DNA from: Ensifer adhaerens
GTDB taxonomy: Bacteria > Pseudomonadota > Alphaproteobacteria > Rhizobiales > Rhizobiaceae
Direction: 5' to 3'
Assembly (NCBI RefSeq): GCF_028993555.1
Contig: NZ_CP118610.1
Coordinates: 124,001 to 188,000, forward strand
Length of the DNA stretch: 64,000 bases
Under the pieces are notes generated by a model. The model had not been told where the DNA came from and searched no databases. It saw only the letters and a program-made list of their open reading frames with translations. Made by a program: the position numbers and the translations under genes. Positions 10,103-19,297 of the stretch are shown here, in pieces; the stretch's first letter is position 1, and the number at the start of each line of letters is the position of its first letter.

Positions 10103-10124
10103 TACCTCACGCCTGAGACAATGA

Positions 10125-12821
10125 ATGCCCGACAGTGAACGCGACGCCAAAAGTCGCCCGGACCCAGACGCACTGCTGGCCCTTGCCGCGCAGGACCGCC
10201 GAGGAAAACTGACCGTTTTCCTCGGCGCGGCCCCCGGCGTCGGCAAGACCTATGCGATGCTGAGCCGCGCCCGTCGTCTGAAGGAAGACGGCGTCGATAT
10301 CGTCATCGGGCTTGTTGAAACCCACGGTCGCGGCGAGACCGCCGCGCTGGTCGAGGGCCTGGAAATCCTGCCGCGCCGCGATGTGACCCATCGCGGCCGC
10401 GTGCTTTCCGAGTTCGACCTGGATGCGGCCCTTGCGCGGCGACCCAAGATCATCGTCGTCGACGAGCTCGCCCACAGCAACCCTGCTGAAAGCCGTCATC
10501 CGAAGCGCTATCAGGATATCGAGGAACTGATCGCCGCCGGTATCGATGTCTGGACCGCGCTCAACATTCAACATCTCGAAAGCCTGTCCGACGTCGTCGC
10601 GCAGATCGCCGGCGTGCCGGTGCGCGAGCGGGTGCCGGATACGGTACTGAAACGGGCCGACGACGTGCTGCTGGTCGATCTGCCGCCGGCCGAACTGATC
10701 GAGCGGCTGAGGGAGGGCAAGGTTTATCTGCCTGACAGCGCCCAGCGCGCTGTCGACCGGTTCTTCCGGTTGGGCAACCTGACGGCGTTGCGCGAGCTGG
10801 CGCTCAGGCGCACGGCCGACCGGGTCGACGACCAGATGGTCGACTACCTCAAGCAGAATGCGATCGAGGGCGTTTGGGCGAGCGGCGAGCGCCTCCTCGT
10901 CTGCATCGGTTCCGATCCGCTCTCCGAAAAGGTGGTGCGCACCGCAAGCCGGCTCGCCGAAGGCTTGAACGCGCCCTGGATCGTCGTCTTCATCGAACGC
11001 GCCGACCGCGAAAGCGGCGACGGCGAGGACGTGCGCCGGCTCGACGAGACCTTTCGTCTCGCCGAACAGTTGGGCGCCGAGACCCGCCGCATCGTCGGCA
11101 ACGACTTCGTCGAGGAGATCCTGAAGCTGGCCCGTCGCGAACATGCGACGCAGATCGTCATCGGTGCACGCCGTCAGTCCTTTCCGATGCGGCTGTTCCG
11201 CCAGTCGCTTCCCGACGCCCTGGCCGAGCGGGTATCCGGCGTCGGCATTCATCTCGTCACGGACCGCGAACAGGTCGCGCCGAAGCGGCGGGCAAGAGCA
11301 AAGAGAGCGCTGCCGCCGGGCACCGGCCGCGCCGTCGGCATTGCGGCCGCTTCGGTGGCAGCCGCAACGGCGATCGGCCTGCTGATCGAGCGCTTCATCA
11401 TCCTGCCCAACATTTCGTTGCTCTATCTGCTCGCTGTGCTGGTGTCGGCAACTTATGCCGGCCATGTCTCGGCAATCGCCGCGGCGCTGTTTGCGGTTCT
11501 GGCCTACAACTTCTTCTTCATCGCGCCGGTCGGCACCTTCACCATCGCCGAGCCGCACGAGGTTTTCGCGCTGGTTATCTTCCTGGTTGCCGCAGCCCTT
11601 GCCGGCAGCCTGGCGTCGCGGGTGCGCGAGCAGGCAAAGGCGGCGCGACAGCGCGCCGCGGCAACCCAGGCGCTCTACGACTTCTCCCGCAAGCTCTCGG
11701 GCACTGCCAAGGTTGACGACGTGCTCTGGGCGGCGGTGACGCAGATGCAGTCGACGCTGAAACGCAGTTCCGCGCTGCTCTTGCCAGAGGACGGCGATCT
11801 GCAGCTGAAGGCTGCCTGGCCACCGGACACGGAGCTCGACGTCACCGACGTGATGGCAGCGCGCTGGGCGATGGACAAGCAGGAGCCCGCCGGCAACGGC
11901 ACGGGCACGCTGCCGAACAGCCCCTTCCATTTCCGGCCGCTGATGAGCCCGCATGGCGTCGTCGGCGTCTGCGGCTACGTCCAGGCGGATAAGCCGCTGG
12001 AAATCAACGAGGAACGGGCGCTTTCGGCGATCCTTGACCAGACGGCGATCGCGGTCGACCGGGCGCGCCTGTCGCGCGAAAGTCTCGACCAGGCTGCGAA
12101 ACTCGAAGGCGAGCGCTTTCGTGCGGCCCTCCTGTCGTCGATCTCCCATGACCTCAGAACGCCGCTTGCGACCATCACCGGCGCCGTCACTAGCCTGCGC
12201 CAGCTTGGCGACCGCATGCCGCCGGAAAGCCGCGATGATCTCTTGAAATCGATCGAGGAGGAGGGCGGACGACTGACACGCTTCGTCGCCAACCTGCTCG
12301 ACATGACCCGTATCGAAGCCGGCACCGTCAACGCCAAGCGCGATTGGGTCGATGTCGTCGATGCGGTGCGGGCCGCCGTCGATCGTGCCCGCAAGTACTT
12401 CCCCGAGCGCGAGATCGAAACCAGCATCGCGCCCGATCTGCCCTTGATGCGTGGCGACAGCGTGCTTCTCGGACAGGTGCTCTTCAACCTGCTCGACAAC
12501 GCCAATAAATATGGCGGCGACGAGCCGATCAGCATCTATGCCCGCGCTGACGGCAACGAGATCGTGCTGTCGGTGACCGATCTCGGCAAGGGCATCCCGC
12601 CCAAGGACCTCGAGCAGGTCTTCGAAAAATTCTTCCGCCGCGGCAAGGCGGATGGCCGAACCCCGGGGACGGGGTTGGGCCTTTCGATCGCCAAGGGCTT
12701 CGTCGAAGCGATGGGCGGACAGATCAAGGCGGAAAGCCCAGCGCTTCGCCGCCGCGGCACGCGCATTTCCATGCGTTTTCCTGCCGCCAAGCCTGAAATC
12801 TCCGAAAAGGACCGTGCATGA
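10125..12821 (+). CDS. kdpD: Sensor histidine kinase KdpD
   Basis: Membrane sensor controlling kdpFABC through KdpE. The 898-residue domain order is typical: N-terminal KdpD domain with Walker-type GAAPGVGKTYAML and VDELAHSN (residues ~25-110), a USP-like domain (~245-365), four helices (~400-500), GAF-like region, HisKA box SSISHDLRTPLATITGAVTS with the phospho-accepting histidine, and an ATPase domain with FNLLDNANKYGG and GTGLGLSIAKGF. It overlaps kdpE by four bases (ATGA). Confidence 0.97.
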   Translation: MPDSERDAKSRPDPDALLALAAQDRRGKLTVFLGAAPGVGKTYAMLSRARRLKEDGVDIVIGLVETHGRGETAALVEGLEILPRRDVTHRGRVLSEFDLDAALARRPKIIVVDELAHSNPAESRHPKRYQDIEELIAAGIDVWTALNIQHLESLSDVVAQIAGVPVRERVPDTVLKRADDVLLVDLPPAELIERLREGKVYLPDSAQRAVDRFFRLGNLTALRELALRRTADRVDDQMVDYLKQNAIEGVWASGERLLVCIGSDPLSEKVVRTASRLAEGLNAPWIVVFIERADRESGDGEDVRRLDETFRLAEQLGAETRRIVGNDFVEEILKLARREHATQIVIGARRQSFPMRLFRQSLPDALAERVSGVGIHLVTDREQVAPKRRARAKRALPPGTGRAVGIAAASVAAATAIGLLIERFIILPNISLLYLLAVLVSATYAGHVSAIAAALFAVLAYNFFFIAPVGTFTIAEPHEVFALVIFLVAAALAGSLASRVREQAKAARQRAAATQALYDFSRKLSGTAKVDDVLWAAVTQMQSTLKRSSALLLPEDGDLQLKAAWPPDTELDVTDVMAARWAMDKQEPAGNGTGTLPNSPFHFRPLMSPHGVVGVCGYVQADKPLEINEERALSAILDQTAIAVDRARLSRESLDQAAKLEGERFRAALLSSISHDLRTPLATITGAVTSLRQLGDRMPPESRDDLLKSIEEEGGRLTRFVANLLDMTRIEAGTVNAKRDWVDVVDAVRAAVDRARKYFPEREIETSIAPDLPLMRGDSVLLGQVLFNLLDNANKYGGDEPISIYARADGNEIVLSVTDLGKGIPPKDLEQVFEKFFRRGKADGRTPGTGLGLSIAKGFVEAMGGQIKAESPALRRRGTRISMRFPAAKPEISEKDRA

Positions 12822-13510
12822 GCGTGGAGCGTATCCTCGTTGTCGACGACGAACCCCAGATCCAGCGTTTTCTGAAACCGGCTCTCAGCGCTGCCGGCTA
12901 CGACGTTCTGGAAGCCATGACCGGCACCGAGGCGCTGAAGGCGGCGGCGACGAGCGCCCCCGATGTCGTGATTCTCGATCTCGGTCTGCCGGATATGGAC
13001 GGCAAGGAAGTCATCGCGAACCTGCGTGGCTGGTCGCAGGTGCCGATCATCATCCTTTCGGCACGCGACCGGGAAAGCGAAAAGATCGCTGCGCTTGATC
13101 TCGGTGCCGACGACTACATCGAAAAGCCCTTCGGTATCGGCGAACTGACCGCCCGCATCCGCGCAGCTCTTCGCCATCGGGTGCAAATGGAAGGCGGCCA
13201 CACCCAACTCTCTGCCGATGGCGTGTCGATCGATACGATCAAACGCGTGGTGACGAAGGACAGTGAGCCTGTGCGGCTGACGCCGAAGGAATATGACCTG
13301 CTGGTCATGCTGGCACACCATGCCGGCCGTGTGGTCACTCACAAGACGCTGCTCACCTCGGTCTGGGGCGTCGCCCACGGCGAGGACCTGCACTATCTCA
13401 GGGTCTTCATCGGACAGTTGCGCGGCAAGATCGAGCGCGATCCCGCTGACCCGAAAATCATCCGCACGGAGCCGGGTGTCGGCTACCGCTTCGTCGGCGA
13501 CGACGGTTGA
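12818..13510 (+). CDS. kdpE: Response regulator KdpE
   Basis: OmpR/PhoB-family DNA-binding regulator of the kdp operon, 230 residues. The receiver domain contains VVDDEPQIQRFL, the phospho-acceptor in VILDLGLPDMDGKE and switch lysine DDYIEKPFGI; the C-terminal winged helix contains LTPKEYDLLVMLAHHAGRV and the GVGYRFV end. The start overlaps the kdpD stop, so the pair is coupled. An upstream T-rich stretch near 5330-5350 might be its binding site, but I cannot define one. Confidence 0.96.
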   Translation: MSVERILVVDDEPQIQRFLKPALSAAGYDVLEAMTGTEALKAAATSAPDVVILDLGLPDMDGKEVIANLRGWSQVPIIILSARDRESEKIAALDLGADDYIEKPFGIGELTARIRAALRHRVQMEGGHTQLSADGVSIDTIKRVVTKDSEPVRLTPKEYDLLVMLAHHAGRVVTHKTLLTSVWGVAHGEDLHYLRVFIGQLRGKIERDPADPKIIRTEPGVGYRFVGDDG

Positions 13511-13530
13511 TGGCCGACCGCCGCCGATTG

Positions 13531-14817
13531 TTACTGGATCTTGACTGGTGTCGGCGTGTCGGTCGCCAGCGTTTCTCCGACGACGACCTTCTTCTTCTTC
13601 GGCTGCGGATTTTCGAGGATCGATACGGGCGCGGCGACGGTGACTGCCGCCACATTGCCGACGTTTCTCGCCGTGCCGGCGACAACAGCCGCGATGCCGG
13701 TTCCGACCGAGATATCGGAGTCGGTGAGCGTCTGGCCGGTGGCAAGCCGCGTGCCGATGAGCTGGACGATCTGCGGGCTCTCCGCAAACTTCCCGTGGTG
13801 CAGGCCGTCCTCGGTCTCGACCTTGGTCAGGTCGATGGCGGTGATGCCGGCCTTTTCCAGCTGTGTGCGGTAGGGCTCAGCCGAAGGATCGATTGCGCCG
13901 AGGCGGGAGACGTCGCCGGAAATGAAGCTGGAAAGCGCCAGCGCGCGATCATCCTGCGAAACGAAGATCGTGAACTTCGGCCGTTTCTTGCCCATTTCCA
14001 CGAACTGCTTGGCAAAGACGTCGAGATCGATATCCGGTGAGGCGAGAATGACGTTCTCGATCTTCGACGGCACGTTGCCGTCGCGAATGCCCATCTGGCG
14101 GAGCGACTCCATCGTAAGCCAAGTGCCCATCGAATGAGCGAGGATGGTGATGCTCTTGACCTTCGGCGCGTCGGAGAGCTTCTTCAGGATGTCTTCAAGT
14201 GCGGTGCGCGAATAGTTCGTGCTTTCCTTGTCGTAGTTGTAATCGAAGACATTGGCGCGGGATGGCCAGGTGAAGAGAACCGGGGTCGCCTGAACCTCAG
14301 AGTCGTGGACAATCTGCGCGAGGCGATAGACGGAATCCTCGTAGCGGTTGTTGAACCCGTGCACGAAGACGAAGGCATTGCCGCCGACGTCGTGCTGCTG
14401 GAACCAGGACTTGGCCTCATCGAGTGTCTGGAGCTGGCGGACGCGTGTGACGGCGAACTCCTTGGACGGATCCGGCGGCAGTTTGCGCGGCCATTGCACG
14501 GTGCCCGATTTGCGGGCCGTGTCCGGCGGGATAGAGACGGCAACGTCGGTGAGGAAAGTACCGGCGTCGCGTTCGCCGGAAAACAGTGTCGCCGGATCTC
14601 CGGAAGGCTCACGCGTGGTGGCGACGAGCATGTCCACGGTCGATGTGCCGGGGGTCGGAGAGGTCACGGCGACGGGCGCCATCACGCCCTTGGCATGACC
14701 GCCACAACCAGCAAGCGATGCCAAGGTCGCCAGGACGAAGATCGTCCGCCCTCTTCTTGCACATCCGCGCAGCAGCGAACCTTGAAACCCCACCCGCTCG
14801 AACATCGGCATCCCCAT
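13531..14817 (-). CDS. Alpha/beta hydrolase lipoprotein (DUF900 esterase/lipase superfamily)
   Basis: Predicted envelope-anchored hydrolase of about 428 residues. The N-terminus has a positively charged stretch, a hydrophobic helix (TIFVLATLASLAGCGG) and a lipobox LAGC. The body carries DUF900 features: TTREPSGDPATLFSG, FVHGFNNRYEDSVYRLAQI, the nucleophile elbow ILAHSMGTWLTMESLRQMG and ASPDIDLDVFAKQF. Start uncertain among three closely spaced ATGs (14817, 14811, 14805); none has a clear ribosome site. It converges with kdpE, with a 20-base gap. Substrate unknown; relatives are described as esterases. Confidence 0.85.
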   Translation of the reverse strand: MGMPMFERVGFQGSLLRGCARRGRTIFVLATLASLAGCGGHAKGVMAPVAVTSPTPGTSTVDMLVATTREPSGDPATLFSGERDAGTFLTDVAVSIPPDTARKSGTVQWPRKLPPDPSKEFAVTRVRQLQTLDEAKSWFQQHDVGGNAFVFVHGFNNRYEDSVYRLAQIVHDSEVQATPVLFTWPSRANVFDYNYDKESTNYSRTALEDILKKLSDAPKVKSITILAHSMGTWLTMESLRQMGIRDGNVPSKIENVILASPDIDLDVFAKQFVEMGKKRPKFTIFVSQDDRALALSSFISGDVSRLGAIDPSAEPYRTQLEKAGITAIDLTKVETEDGLHHGKFAESPQIVQLIGTRLATGQTLTDSDISVGTGIAAVVAGTARNVGNVAAVTVAAPVSILENPQPKKKKVVVGETLATDTPTPVKIQ

Positions 14818-14941
14818 ATACGCCTGAACCTGGCTGCATCTGATCGCGCTTTCGCGAAACGAAGATGACAACACTCGGCGCTAATATGCAAGCGGGTGGG
14901 GATTGAAGTTTCGCCGCTGGGTTGTTGGTGGGCGCAGATTT

Positions 14942-14970
14942 CCCCATGTTGCGGCTGCCGCAACATGGGG
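14942..14970 (-). repeat. Perfect 13-bp inverted repeat between ampC-like gene and hydrolase
   Basis: Arms CCCCATGTTGCGG and CCGCAACATGGGG around CTG. It lies 30 bp past the beta-lactamase stop and 125 bp before the hydrolase start, both on the minus strand. No T-run on either side, so it is at best a T-less terminator; a palindromic repeat or protein site is possible. Confidence 0.7.
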
Positions 14971-14999
14971 GAGGGTGCCTCCGGCGGATAATTCGCCGC

Positions 15000-16172
15000 C
15001 TATTCCGCCACCGCCTCCAGCGTCTTCAAGATTGCATGCACCGCCTTGATGCGCTCCGGATTCGGGAAGTTCCGATTTGCCAGCATGACGACACCGATCT
15101 TCTTTTCCGGCACGAAAGCCACATAGCCGCCAAAGCCGTTGGTGGATCCGGTCTTGTTGAAAAGCGTCGCGCCATCAGGTCGCTTCGGAGGGTTCAGCGC
15201 CTTAGCCGGATTGGCTTCCATGGCCATGGTCCGGGAGTTGCCGTCGAGCAGCCGCTCCAGCGAAACCGGGTAGGGATACTGCTCCCAGCCGAGGCCCTGG
15301 ATCATCTTGCCGGTATCGAAGTAGCCGATATGCGTTCCCTCTATTGCCTTGCGAACGGGGCCGTCGAACTGTTCCGGCCGGATGTTGGCTTCGACAAAGC
15401 GGATCATGTCCGCCGCCGCCGACTTCACGCCGTAGGCCTCGGCATCGAACATGCCCGGGCTGACCCGGATCGGCTTGTCGGCCTTGCCGTAGCCCCAGGC
15501 GTAGCTGTCCATCGCGCTCGCGGGCACAGCGACATAGCTGTGCTTGAGCTCGAGCTTCGCAAACAACTCGGTCTCGAGGGCCTTGGCGAAGCTGCTGCCC
15601 ATCGCCAGGCCCGCGACGTGGCCGAAGAGGCCGATGCTTGGGTTGGAGTAGCGACGCTTCTTGCCTGGTTCGGCGTCCGGCTTCCAGTTGCTGAAGTAAG
15701 CCAGCATGTCGGCGTCGCTCTTCACCTCGTCCGGGAACTGCAAGGGCAGGCCGCCGGCGGTATAGGTGGCGAGATTGAGAAGGGTCGCCCGGTCGATCGC
15801 GCTGCCGCTGAGATCTGGCATGTACTTGCCGGGATGGTCGTCGAAGGACAGCTTGCCGAGCACCTGCGCATAGGATGCGAGCGTGCCGGCAAAGGTCTTG
15901 CTGATCGAGCCCAGCTCGAACAGTGTATTTTCGGTGACGGCCGCCTTCGTTTCCCTGGAGGCGACGCCGTAGTTGACGAAGTAGTGGCGGCCGTCAACGG
16001 TGACCGCGATCGCCATGCCCGGCACCTTGTATTCGCGCATGATTGGTCCGATTGCCTTGTCCACTGCGGCGGCAATTCGGGCCTGCTCGCCGTTCGCGGC
16101 AAAGACGGTCGCGGTGAGCGAAAAGAGGATTGTAGTAGCAAGCCCTAATTTGATTGTCGTCATTCTATCCAT
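15000..16172 (-). CDS. Class C beta-lactamase / serine hydrolase (AmpC family)
   Basis: Periplasmic serine hydrolase of 390 residues with a signal peptide (KLGLATTILFSLTATVFA). Class C motifs are complete: nucleophile tetrad SISK (residues ~89-92), YSN in RRYSNPSIGLFGHVAG and the KTG triad in FNKTGSTNGFGGYVAFVPEK, near the C-terminus. Length fits AmpC. No ampR-like LysR gene adjoins it, so expression may be constitutive or controlled elsewhere. Start MDRM (16172) or MTTI (16163) cannot be separated. Substrate profile cannot be read from sequence. Confidence 0.9.
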   Translation of the reverse strand: MDRMTTIKLGLATTILFSLTATVFAANGEQARIAAAVDKAIGPIMREYKVPGMAIAVTVDGRHYFVNYGVASRETKAAVTENTLFELGSISKTFAGTLASYAQVLGKLSFDDHPGKYMPDLSGSAIDRATLLNLATYTAGGLPLQFPDEVKSDADMLAYFSNWKPDAEPGKKRRYSNPSIGLFGHVAGLAMGSSFAKALETELFAKLELKHSYVAVPASAMDSYAWGYGKADKPIRVSPGMFDAEAYGVKSAAADMIRFVEANIRPEQFDGPVRKAIEGTHIGYFDTGKMIQGLGWEQYPYPVSLERLLDGNSRTMAMEANPAKALNPPKRPDGATLFNKTGSTNGFGGYVAFVPEKKIGVVMLANRNFPNPERIKAVHAILKTLEAVAE

Positions 16173-16697
16173 TCGGTGTTTTCTTTCTTGCGGGGCGGGG
16201 ATGCCCATGGCTTGACCCAGATCGGGCCAGCTGCCCGAAACAGCGGCGGATAATTGGATCGCTCCGCTGCATAGGCCCTTCGTCCGGGCGGTGCATACGC
16301 GGAGTGAAAGCAAAAGCCTGCGCCGGGGCAAGCCAGACCTAGCCCGCTCGCTGCCCGGTCACAAACGACGATATCTCGCGGGAGACCCAAAAAAATCTAG
16401 GGTGAGGGCTTTCCGCGCTGTCAGCGCTCGTCCCTGATTACGGCTGGGGGTTATTGTGACCGGAAAGCTAATACTACGCGGAATATTGTCATCTCCGGCG
16501 GCAAAGGTTAGTATTCGCCCCGCAAGTTTGGGGGGCTTGGTCTCCGGACTATGTTTTATTCGTGAGCTTCTTCTGAATAAACAGAAGAGCCTCCCTTATC
16601 CTGGGAGCATACTCGGAAGTTTATTTACATCCGACGCCACTCAATGGCGCCTCCGCCCGATCTCTATTCCAAACAGACGGCCATATTGGAGGATAAA
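16173..16697. other. 525-bp spacer, relatively AT-rich, two small hairpins, no gene seen
   Basis: Between the divergent beta-lactamase and glycine-zipper lipoprotein genes. Contents: an inverted repeat TTTATTC (16555-16561)/GAATAAA (16575-16581) and a CTCCC (16591)/GGGAG (16603) hairpin. Base composition is lower in GC than the flanks. Promoters for both genes must lie here, but I could not assign -35/-10 boxes. Confidence 0.5.
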
Positions 16698-16949
16698 ATG
16701 AGCAAGCAGACTGTAACTATCATTCTTGCCGGCGCCCTAGCCTTGTCCGGGTGCCAATCCGCCTACATGTCGAAGAGCAGCCCGACGGGCAACGAATTCG
16801 GCTGCATTGCCGGAACGGTGGGCGGCGCAATCGTCGGCGGCCTGATCGGCTCGACGATCGGCTCTGGCACTGGCCAACTCTGGGCGGTTGGCGGTGGTGC
16901 TACACTTGGCGCTGCAGCCGGGAACGCCCTGACGTGCCGCTACTATTGA
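16698..16949 (+). CDS. Small glycine-zipper lipoprotein
   Basis: 83-residue outer-membrane-type lipoprotein. Signal peptide with lipobox (VTIILAGALALSGCQSAYMS), then a Gly-rich membrane-interacting segment GCIAGTVGGAIVGGLIGSTI with glycines at GxxxG spacing, ending NALTCRYY. GGAGGATAAA precedes ATG. Such proteins often insert in membranes or bind phage/entry-exclusion factors, but function is unknown. The EF-hand gene follows 17 bases later, so the two probably share a transcript. Confidence 0.85.
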   Translation: MSKQTVTIILAGALALSGCQSAYMSKSSPTGNEFGCIAGTVGGAIVGGLIGSTIGSGTGQLWAVGGGATLGAAAGNALTCRYY

Positions 16950-16966
16950 TCGCGGAAGGTTGAGGG

Positions 16967-17320
16967 ATGAAGAAAATCGTTCTTTTGAGCCTGGCCGCGC
17001 TCTGCCAGGTTGCCCCGGCAGGCGCGCAACAACCGGCGGCCACCATGAACCAGGGGCAGATGAGTGCGCTCGACAGCAACAAGGACGGCGCGGTCGAACG
17101 TTCCGAATACGAGAGCTTCATGACGGCCGCCTTTGCCAACCTGGACAAGAACAAGGACGGAAGTCTCAGTCCCGACGAGACGAAGCAGGCGCTGAACGCT
17201 CAGCAGTTTGCAGCCACCGACGCCAACAGCGACGGCAAGGTCACCCAGAAGGAGTTTCTGGACAGGGTGATGGCCGACTTCAAGACGGCGGATCGCAGTG
17301 GCGACGGCGCCTTGAAGTGA
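16967..17320 (+). CDS. Secreted EF-hand calcium-binding protein
   Basis: 117-residue exported protein. The signal peptide (KKIVLLSLAALCQVAPAGA) ends near residue 20. Three canonical 12-residue EF-hand loops follow: DSNKDGAVERSE, DKNKDGSLSPDE and DANSDGKVTQKE. A fourth loop starts DRSGDGALK and is cut by the stop codon before its position-12 acidic residue, so it is probably non-functional. Likely buffers or senses Ca2+ in the periplasm. Same strand and 17 bases after the glycine-zipper lipoprotein gene. Confidence 0.9.
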   Translation: MKKIVLLSLAALCQVAPAGAQQPAATMNQGQMSALDSNKDGAVERSEYESFMTAAFANLDKNKDGSLSPDETKQALNAQQFAATDANSDGKVTQKEFLDRVMADFKTADRSGDGALK

Positions 17321-17397
17321 CGGCCGAAACGGCAGGTTGGTCTGGGGTTGAGTGGCGAATGTGGCGGCCGGCTGAAATGCCGGCCGCCAGTTCGTAT

Positions 17398-18072
17398 TCA
17401 CCGTAGAAGCTTCAGCAATTCCTTGGCCCCGGAGGTCGAGGACGCCGGATTCTGTCCGGTGACGAGGCGGCCATCGACGACCGTGAAATCTGCCCAATCG
17501 GCCGCTTTCTCGAAGCGACCGCCGAGACGCTTCAATTCGTCTTCGACGAGGAAGGGGACGACATCCGTCAGTTGCACCGCTGCCTCCTCCGAGTTGGTGA
17601 ACCCGGTTACGCGCTTTCCCTTGACGATAGGCTCACCCTGATAGGTTACCTTTCTTAGCACTCCCGGCCCATGGCAGACCGCAGCGACCGGCTTGCCGGC
17701 ATTGTAGAAGCTTTCGATCAGCGCGATCGAGTTCACGTCGTTGACGAGGTCCCACATCGGTCCGTGACCGCCCGGGTAGAACACCGCGTCGAAATCATCG
17801 GCCTTGACGTCGGCAAGCCGATGGGTGCTCGCGAGCACCCGTTGCGCGGCGGGATCGTCCTTGAAGCGGGCCATCGCTTCTGTCTGGTTACCCGGATCGT
17901 CGCTTTTCGGGTCGATCGGCGGTTGGCCACCCTTGGGCGAGGCCAGGGTAATGTCGACGCCTGCATCCCGGAAAACGTAATAGGGCGCAGCGAATTCCTC
18001 GAGCCAGAACCCGGTCGGTTTTCCGGTATTGCCAAGCTGGTCATGCGAGGTCAGAACCATCAGTATCTTCAT
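17398..18072 (-). CDS. DJ-1/PfpI family protein (type 1 glutamine amidotransferase-like)
   Basis: 224-residue cytoplasmic protein of the ThiJ/DJ-1/PfpI superfamily, HchA-like branch. The nucleophile elbow AVCHGPGVL supplies Cys-His, and YPGGHGPMWDLV is the conserved upstream glycine loop; TNSEEAAVQLTDVVPFLVED is typical of the glyoxalase/deglycase-like branch. Start at the ATG giving MKILMVLTSH, with AGGGAGCGAAAG directly before it. It follows the exported crotonase-like gene on the same strand after 56 bases and is probably cotranscribed. Role in aldehyde or oxidative stress is inference. Confidence 0.88.
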   Translation of the reverse strand: MKILMVLTSHDQLGNTGKPTGFWLEEFAAPYYVFRDAGVDITLASPKGGQPPIDPKSDDPGNQTEAMARFKDDPAAQRVLASTHRLADVKADDFDAVFYPGGHGPMWDLVNDVNSIALIESFYNAGKPVAAVCHGPGVLRKVTYQGEPIVKGKRVTGFTNSEEAAVQLTDVVPFLVEDELKRLGGRFEKAADWADFTVVDGRLVTGQNPASSTSGAKELLKLLR

Positions 18073-18128
18073 CTTTCGCTCCCTTTGACACGGCGGCTCC
18101 CATGAACCGCCGATTGGCATGGCACCGG

Positions 18129-19085
18129 CTACTCGCGGTACTTCGCGGTGTACTGGCCGAGTTTCCTTTCGACATCGCCGGGCTGCTGCAGTCCCTGCTC
18201 GACCAGTGCCTTGACGCGGGATTGCGCAGCTGGGCGCTGGACCGACGTGATGAACGCATCCCATCCGGGTTGCATCTCCGCCTGCGGTGGCAGGCTGGCT
18301 CTGTCGATCAGTTTCTTGGTCTCGACAATGGCATATTGGTCGAACGAGGCGATACGTTTCGCCAGGCCATCGACAAAGGCATCCAGTTCCGCGTCCGGTA
18401 GTGCTCTGTTCACGTAGCCGTAGCGTTCGGCCAGTTCTCCGTTGAAATCATCCGCGCCGATCAGGATCTCGATCGCTCGGCCGCGACCGACGAGGCGAGG
18501 CAGGTAGCCCATCGGCCCGCCGCCCGGGACGAAGCCGGCACCGACTTCGAACTGCGATAGTACCGCTTTCTCGCGGCTGGCGAAACGCATGTCGGCCGCA
18601 AGCGCCAGTTCGCTGCCGATGCCGCTTGCCCGTCCGCGAATGGAAACGATCGTCACGGCCTTCAGGCGGCTGAGGCGTGTCATGAAATCGGGCACGGGAT
18701 GCATGCCCGTCGGCCCCGGCGGCATGCCGGTCGAATCCTCAAGCGGCTTCAGAAGATCGTAGTGCGCCATGAAATAGCCCGGGACCGAGCTGTCGAAGAC
18801 GACGACCTTGACGTTCGGATCGGCCTCGACCTGGTCGAGGATCTTGACGAGCTGGCGGACCTCGGTCGGACCGACGATGTTGAGCGGTGGGTTGTTGAAG
18901 GTCACGGTCCAATAGGCCGCGCTGTTGTGTGTCAGCCGAATCTTCTCCGATTGGGCGGCCTCGCCGGGCTGAGACTGTGCGGTCTTGTTGCTGGACGGGT
19001 CCGCGGACTGGGCGGGTGACTGGATGGTCGAAAAGAATGCTGCCGATGCCGCAAGTAGAACGGCAAGTTTTCTGATGCCTTTCAT
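18129..19085 (-). CDS. Enoyl-CoA hydratase/isomerase-fold protein with signal peptide
   Basis: 318-residue crotonase-superfamily protein. Residues ~1-27 (RKLAVLLAASAAFFSTIQSPAQSA in part) form a cleavable signal peptide, so the protein should be exported, which is odd for a CoA-dependent fold. The crotonase core is recognisable: PPLNIVGPTEVRQL, the oxyanion-hole segment RASGIGSELALAADMRFAS and GAGFVPGGGPMGYLPRLVG. The usual cytosolic partners are absent; instead a PfpI-family gene follows. Chemistry and substrate unknown. Start ATG with MKGIRKL; a GGAGACAGGA-like ribosome site precedes it. Confidence 0.82.
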   Translation of the reverse strand: MKGIRKLAVLLAASAAFFSTIQSPAQSADPSSNKTAQSQPGEAAQSEKIRLTHNSAAYWTVTFNNPPLNIVGPTEVRQLVKILDQVEADPNVKVVVFDSSVPGYFMAHYDLLKPLEDSTGMPPGPTGMHPVPDFMTRLSRLKAVTIVSIRGRASGIGSELALAADMRFASREKAVLSQFEVGAGFVPGGGPMGYLPRLVGRGRAIEILIGADDFNGELAERYGYVNRALPDAELDAFVDGLAKRIASFDQYAIVETKKLIDRASLPPQAEMQPGWDAFITSVQRPAAQSRVKALVEQGLQQPGDVERKLGQYTAKYRE

Positions 19086-19225
19086 CGTCCTGTCTCCACT
19101 GTGTGAGTGCCTTGGATCGCCGGGCGCTCGGTTTCGATGGAGTTATCTTCACGTATTCCGACTATCGGGTGAATATGCGAAGATCGGCAATCACTGTGCC
19201 GAAAATCGGTTGAATGCGATATCGC

Positions 19226-19256
19226 TTGACCTCAACTCATGTTGAGGTCGTAACAA
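19226..19256 (+). promoter_or_regulatory. SoxR/MerR-type promoter and operator upstream of the VOC gene
   Basis: Perfect palindrome ACCTCAAC-TCAT-GTTGAGGT (19229-19248) lies between TTGACC (-35, 19226) and TAACAA (-10, 19251), which are 19 bp apart. A 19-bp spacer around a dyad is the hallmark of MerR-family control, and CCTCAA-N6-TTGAGG matches the SoxR box as I recall it. No merR/soxR gene is in the window. Confidence 0.65.
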
Positions 19257-19297
19257 ATTGTCCGATAAGGCCAGTCACCACGTCGGGATCGGATTTC

